Origin: Thermoflexales bacterium
Lineage (GTDB): Bacteria > Chloroflexota > Anaerolineae > Fen-1058
Direction of reading: 5' to 3'
Assembly (NCBI GenBank): GCA_016931085.1
Contig: JAFGFO010000034.1
Location: 1 to 17,706, forward strand
DNA: 17,706 bases
Shown here: positions 13,738 through 17,706 of the stretch, one piece after another
Layout: each line of letters opens with the position of its first letter
How positions within the stretch are numbered: position 1 is the first letter of the stretch
Translations under genes and position numbers: made by a program
The notes under the pieces: generated by a model
What the model saw: only the letters and a program-made list of their open reading frames with translations
Told to the model about the DNA's origin: nothing
Database searches by the model: none

Positions 13738-14988
13738 ATGAAACATACCATTCAACAAGTTTTTCACTCCGGTAAATTTGTTTTTGGTTTCTCCATTCTT
13801 GCGGCCATTCTGCTGATCGTGATCGTTTACCCGCTGATCATAACGGATCCTCCATTAGCAATCATCGCTCAGGGTACTTTTTTCCCACCGGGGATCTATG
13901 TGGGTGCTTATGACAGCATGAGTTCCCCTAAATACGTACTTCTTCTGGAGGACGCCGCGGCTAAGCGCCTTGCCAGCAAGTTGAGTCAAGATGATCGCGT
14001 AGCCATAAAAGAATGGCTGGTGTCGTATGGAATCCCTGAAACCGAAATAGATATCTCGGATACCGCTAAACTCATGGGCCAGTGGGAGAGCCATTATGAC
14101 CCCAAGGCGAATATTGCCGGGATGACGAATGCCAAGCGAAATTACTATAGTCGGCTCAATGCCTCGCTCCAAGGACTTTTGTCAAAAGAGGGGGCGACCA
14201 TCGCGGCCAAGAACCCGCAAACAGGCGCCCTGGAGCAGATAGGCACCGTCAACCAATCGGATTACGTGAATGTCGGGCAGGTGGCGAATGTACGAGTGTT
14301 GCCGCTTGGAACCGATAACTTTGGTCGGGATGTGTTGACGGAGCTGGTTGTGGCCACCCGCGTATCACTGCAGATCGGTCTTGTCGCCGGCATGGTCGCC
14401 ACCTTGATCGGTTTGACCCTGGGATTGCTGGGGGGGTATGTCGGCGGGCTGGTGGATGACGTCATTATGTTCATCACCAATCTCTTTACCGTGATCCCCG
14501 CTCTTGTGTTGTTGATCCTGATCTCCTTCAGCATCGGGCAGGAAAGACGCGGCCCCTTTACCATCGCCGTGGTGATCGGGTTTACCTCCTGGGTATGGAC
14601 GGCCAGGGCCGTGCGGGCGCAAGTGGTTTCGCTGCGGAATCGCGACCATGTCAACTTGTCGAAATTATCCGGGCACTCGATTGCTTACATCATTGCCATG
14701 GATATTTTGCCCTACATCGCTTCTTACGTTGTTATGGCGCTGATTCTGCAGATTACCACAGGTATTCTGGCGGAGGCCGCGTTATCCGTCCTTGGCTTGG
14801 GACCTCGAACGACTGAGGTGCCAACGTTGGGCTTGATGATGAACTGGGCGATGATCTACCAGGCGCCGACCCTGGGAAAATGGTGGGCGTACTTCCCTGT
14901 GATCATAACCATCGCTCTGATTACATTCTCGATGAATTTGATGAATACAGGTCTCGACCAGGTATTCAACCCGGCATTGAGAGAGTAG
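13738..14988 (+). CDS. ABC transporter permease, DppC/OppC type, with a large extracytoplasmic insert
   Basis: A 416-residue permease partner of the DppB-type protein. DppC proteins are usually near 280-300 residues. The extra length lies between the first membrane segment (about 14-35) and the family motif [20 protein letters not shown] near residues 184-203. This hydrophilic, largely helical segment should face outward. The membrane core and the late [13 protein letters not shown] motif are normal. The EAA loop reads [15 protein letters not shown], lacking the usual Glu-Ala-Ala but keeping Gly. GGAAGG precedes ATG 13738. Similar inserts occur in some family-5 sugar-type importers as I recall, so this may be a subfamily trait. 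Confidence 0.9.
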   Translation: MKHTIQQVFHSGKFVFGFSILAAILLIVIVYPLIITDPPLAIIAQGTFFPPGIYVGAYDSMSSPKYVLLLEDAAAKRLASKLSQDDRVAIKEWLVSYGIPETEIDISDTAKLMGQWESHYDPKANIAGMTNAKRNYYSRLNASLQGLLSKEGATIAAKNPQTGALEQIGTVNQSDYVNVGQVANVRVLPLGTDNFGRDVLTELVVATRVSLQIGLVAGMVATLIGLTLGLLGGYVGGLVDDVIMFITNLFTVIPALVLLILISFSIGQERRGPFTIAVVIGFTSWVWTARAVRAQVVSLRNRDHVNLSKLSGHSIAYIIAMDILPYIASYVVMALILQITTGILAEAALSVLGLGPRTTEVPTLGLMMNWAMIYQAPTLGKWWAYFPVIITIALITFSMNLMNTGLDQVFNPALRE

Positions 14989-14997
14989 GTGATTGAT

Positions 14998-16023
14998 ATG
15001 GCAGACGTCATGTTAGAGGTCAAGGAACTGACAACGAAATATATCACCCGCTTTGGGGAAGATATTTACGCCGTTGACCACGTTTCTCTGAAGGTCGAAG
15101 AAGGGAAATCGTTGGGAATTGCCGGAGAATCCGGTTGTGGAAAGTCAACGCTCGCGCTCAGCCTGATGGGATATTACTTTGCTCCGCTGCATTATACGAG
15201 TGGGGAGATCATCATCGATGGGCGTAATATTTCTGGAATGCATCCGGATGACGTTCGCAAATCGATATTGGGGAACAAGATTTCTTATATCCCCCAGGCC
15301 GCGATGAACGCGCTCAACCCCACCCAGAAGATCATCCACTTTATCGAGGACGTTGTTCACGCGCACGATCCCTTCAAAACCAAGAAAGACATTTATGAAC
15401 TGGCCAGGGGAAGCTTTGAGTGCCTGGGGCTTCCAGCGAGCGTCCTGCAACAATACCCCGTCGAGCTTTCGGGCGGCATGAAACAGCGCACGGTGATCGC
15501 GGTGTCTGTGATCTTACTACCAGACGTATTGATTGCCGATGAGCCTTCCTCCGCACTCGATGTCACTTCGCAAAAGATGGTGATCAAGATGCTGCGGAAC
15601 TTGATGGAAAATGGTTTCATCAAATCCTTGATCTTTATCACGCATGAACTTCCGCTGCTTTACAACGTGACGGATGATATTATGGTCATGTACGCGGGAC
15701 AGATTGTGGAGAAGGGCGCCGCAAAAGAAGTTGTGTTTGATCCACTCCACCCTTATGCCAAAGGCCTCATGGGCTCGATCATCGTGCCTGAAGCAGGCCT
15801 GCGGGATGTCAAGCTGGCAGCCATTCCTGGGGTGCCGCCCAATCTTAAGAACCCACCGGCTGGCTGCCGCTTTGCCGAACGCTGCAAATACTTTCGGCCA
15901 GACTGCAAGGCGCTGTCTATCTGTATGTCTGAGGTGCAGGGCACCCGCGCGTACCGCTGTATCTTGTCGGAACAAGAATTGAGGGATGCTTATCAGAAGG
16001 AGGCCCGAAAAAATGCCGGATGA
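14998..16023 (+). CDS. ABC transporter ATPase, DppD/OppD type
   Basis: A 341-residue ATPase that powers the importer. It has Walker [11 protein letters not shown]-loop [11 protein letters not shown], signature LSGGMKQR, Walker [13 protein letters not shown] and the switch His in FITHE. The C-terminal oligopeptide-transporter extension includes the Cys-rich [14 protein letters not shown], a feature of DppD/OppD proteins that can hold an iron-sulfur cluster. ATG 14998 is chosen because AGGTG lies six bases upstream; a GTG at 14989 directly after the DppC stop is the alternative. It is tightly spaced in the operon and its end overlaps the next ATPase by 11 nt. Confidence 0.92.
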   Translation: MADVMLEVKELTTKYITRFGEDIYAVDHVSLKVEEGKSLGIAGESGCGKSTLALSLMGYYFAPLHYTSGEIIIDGRNISGMHPDDVRKSILGNKISYIPQAAMNALNPTQKIIHFIEDVVHAHDPFKTKKDIYELARGSFECLGLPASVLQQYPVELSGGMKQRTVIAVSVILLPDVLIADEPSSALDVTSQKMVIKMLRNLMENGFIKSLIFITHELPLLYNVTDDIMVMYAGQIVEKGAAKEVVFDPLHPYAKGLMGSIIVPEAGLRDVKLAAIPGVPPNLKNPPAGCRFAERCKYFRPDCKALSICMSEVQGTRAYRCILSEQELRDAYQKEARKNAG

Positions 16024-16858
16024 AAAAGTGGATCTCAAATTCTACGAGGGCGAAGAAAAAAAGGCGTGCCTGAGCGGATCAGGGCTTACCAAGGTGTTTG
16101 GTTTTGGCCGCCAGAAAACGGTTGCTGTTGATCATGTGGATTTCACTTTCTGCGAGGGCGAAGTCGTCTCGATCGTGGGCGAATCGGGCAGCGGAAAAAC
16201 CACATTATCGAAGATGCTTTTGGGATTGATCAGCACCACTGAGGGTGAGATTTACTTCCAGGGAAAGAAGCGCGATATCAGCACTCACCAGAAGAGACAG
16301 GAATACTGGAAAAACATCCAGGCCATCTTTCAGGATCCGTTCTCTTCATATAACATCTTTCGCAAGATCGATGCCGTGCTGTTAGATTGTATTCGCATGC
16401 GAGGCGGTGGAAATCTTACGCGCACGCAAACAACAGAATTGATGACCGAGGCATGCAGCTTTGTCAACTTGAAGTTCGAGGAATTGACCAACAAGTATCC
16501 TTTTGAGCTTTCCGGCGGACAGATGCAGCGCTTGATGATTGCCCGTATCTTCCTGCTGAGACCCAAGATCCTGCTGGCGGATGAACCAACCTCGATGATC
16601 GATGCCTGTTCACGCGCGACCATCCTGGACGAACTGATGCAGTTGCGTGACGAGATCGGGATGACGATTATTTTCATCACCCACGATATCGGCCTGGCGT
16701 ACTATGTTTCTGACACCATATACATTATGGAGCGGGGGAAATTCGTCGAAAGAGGATCTCCCGATGACGTGATTTTGCATCCGAAAGCGGCTTATACCAA
16801 ACGCCTGATCAGCGATGTTCCCAAGATCTACGAGGAGTGGGATCTCTCGACTGTGTAA
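16013..16858 (+). CDS. ABC transporter ATPase, DppF/OppF type
   Basis: A 281-residue ATPase, the second motor subunit. It has Walker [11 protein letters not shown]-loop [10 protein letters not shown], signature LSGGQMQR, Walker [13 protein letters not shown] and switch His in FITHD. The D-loop reads SMIDACSRA instead of the common SALDVS. It is shorter than many DppF proteins and lacks the Cys-rich tail seen in its partner. The start is set by a strong AAGGAGG at 15997-16003 with nine bases to ATG 16013. The gene overlaps the DppD-type gene, so the two are translationally coupled. It is the last gene of the operon; no clear terminator was seen in the 30 nt before the convergent gene. Confidence 0.91.
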   Translation: MPDEKVDLKFYEGEEKKACLSGSGLTKVFGFGRQKTVAVDHVDFTFCEGEVVSIVGESGSGKTTLSKMLLGLISTTEGEIYFQGKKRDISTHQKRQEYWKNIQAIFQDPFSSYNIFRKIDAVLLDCIRMRGGGNLTRTQTTELMTEACSFVNLKFEELTNKYPFELSGGQMQRLMIARIFLLRPKILLADEPTSMIDACSRATILDELMQLRDEIGMTIIFITHDIGLAYYVSDTIYIMERGKFVERGSPDDVILHPKAAYTKRLISDVPKIYEEWDLSTV

Positions 16859-16888
16859 GGCATTCCTCTGGCGTTTGGATAGTCTCCC

Positions 16889-17706
16889 TTATGCTCCTAC
16901 CCTCACGCGCGCGTCTACGACCAGCGCGCCGCGCTCAGAGACGATCAAGGGATTGACGTCCACTTCGGCGATCTGAGGCGCGTCGCACATCAAGCGCGAC
17001 AGGCGCAGCAAGCCATCTACCACGGCTGCCCGGTCTGCTGGGGGCTGCCCCCGCAGGCCGCGCAGCAACTGGCCGGCCTTGACCTCGTCGATCATTGCCT
17101 CGGCCTCGCAGCGCGCTAGCGGCGCCAGGCGAAACGACACGTCGGCCAACAGTTCGGCGTAAATGCCGCCCAGGCCGAACATGACCACCGGCCCAAAGGA
17201 TGGGGCTCGCCGCCCGCCCAAGATGACTTGCTGGCCATCCGCCATTTTTTGCAGCAGCACCCCCTCGACCCGCGCCGAGCGTGACAGCCGTGAAAGCATG
17301 TCGTCCACCACGCCGCCCAGTGCCCTTTCGTCGGCGACGTTCACCACTACGCACCCCACATCAGACTTGTGCGAGATATCGGCCGACACGATCTTGACCG
17401 CCAGGGGATAACCCATGCGGGCCGCCAGGTTGAGCGCCTGGGGTGTGTCGGTAGCTAGGCCCCACCCGGCCAAGGGCAGGCCGCACGCCTCGATCAGCTC
17501 CGGTGTGCTGGCAGCCGGCACCAGCATGGCGGCCACGTCAACGCCGTCCGGGACCTGGTCGAGCGAGGCGACGATCGGGCGTCCGAAAAGCTGCCCGGCC
17601 TGGCGGCCCACCAGGTACAGGGCGCCGGGATAGTCGAACTCGATCAAGTTGGCCACAATGTTGCGAGCCAGGTTATCGTCGCGCTCCGACACGCCGACGA
17701 CGACGA
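16889..17706 (-). pseudogene. ADP-forming acyl-CoA synthetase-like protein lacking its central domain, partial
   Basis: On the minus strand the frame enters from beyond the window with VVGVSERDDNLARNIVANL, the Rossmann CoA-binding domain, followed by FGRPIVASLDQVPDGVDVAA. After about VPAASTPELIEACG the sequence passes straight into LPLAGWGLATD and then the ATP-grasp domain (YPLAVKIVSADISHKSDVG, MFGLGGIYAELL, AEVDVNPLIV). Normal members of this family are near 700 residues, with a ligase-CoA domain between these parts that carries the phosphorylated His. Here that domain and the end of the Rossmann domain are absent, in frame. The product could fold in part but should not complete the acyl-CoA/ATP reaction. 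The frame continues to the window edge, so the listed GTG at 17692 is not a real start. Strong GC bias marks it as native-like. Confidence 0.75.

Noticed and set aside
16859..16888. Terminator between the convergent importer and synthetase genes
   Set aside because: Only 30 nt, with no stem of useful length and no T-run.

Overview
The window looks like a chromosomal stretch from an uncultured member of the Chloroflexota (Anaerolineae or a related class). The support is indirect. The solute-binding lipoprotein has a long Val/Lys/Glu linker after its lipobox, there is a WD40 lipoprotein, the beta-helix protein ends in a YLP-type tail, and small REP-type palindromes and RAYT transposases are scattered through the left third. 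No rRNA, tRNA or CRISPR array was seen.

Left third (1-4933) is a scrambled accessory region. It opens with the relict of a REP-associated tyrosine transposase (RAYT), whose last bases overlap the start of a 14-repeat WD40 lipoprotein. Next is an intact UPF0175 antitoxin-like gene whose partner toxin (DUF3368, PIN-like) is cut after about 15 codons and joined to a 3' fragment of comM. The comM fragment carries in-frame arrays of short perfect palindromes. A RAYT gene with an intact reading frame follows, with a 29-nt palindrome just before it and a second copy inside its reading frame. After it come an unrecognised 168-aa gene and, on the minus strand, a DUF433 antitoxin-like gene whose overlapping DUF5615 toxin is decayed.

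Middle (4930-6760, minus strand) is a short operon with a plausible promoter. It encodes a metallo-beta-lactamase-fold protein that has lost its metal site and has a 32-nt palindrome at the damaged spot, an intact alpha/beta hydrolase, and then the DUF433 gene. Base composition is visibly more AT-rich here than in the GC-rich genes on either side.

Right half (6990-16858, plus strand) is orderly. An exported beta-helix protein and an SGNH/GDSL esterase are followed by a LacI-family regulator with a near-consensus promoter and an overlapping palindromic operator candidate. A complete family-5 (Dpp/Opp-type) ABC importer follows: binding lipoprotein, two permeases and two ATPases. A strong hairpin lies between the binding protein and the first permease. 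The LacI regulator and nearby esterase suggest oligosaccharide or glycoside uptake rather than peptide uptake; this is inference. The right edge holds a minus-strand ADP-forming acyl-CoA synthetase-like gene that has lost its central domain and runs off the window.

I did not find a clear new multi-gene system. The most unusual signals are the in-frame palindromes inside protein genes, two toxin-antitoxin pairs in which only the antitoxin survives, and repeated internal deletions, two of which keep the reading frame.
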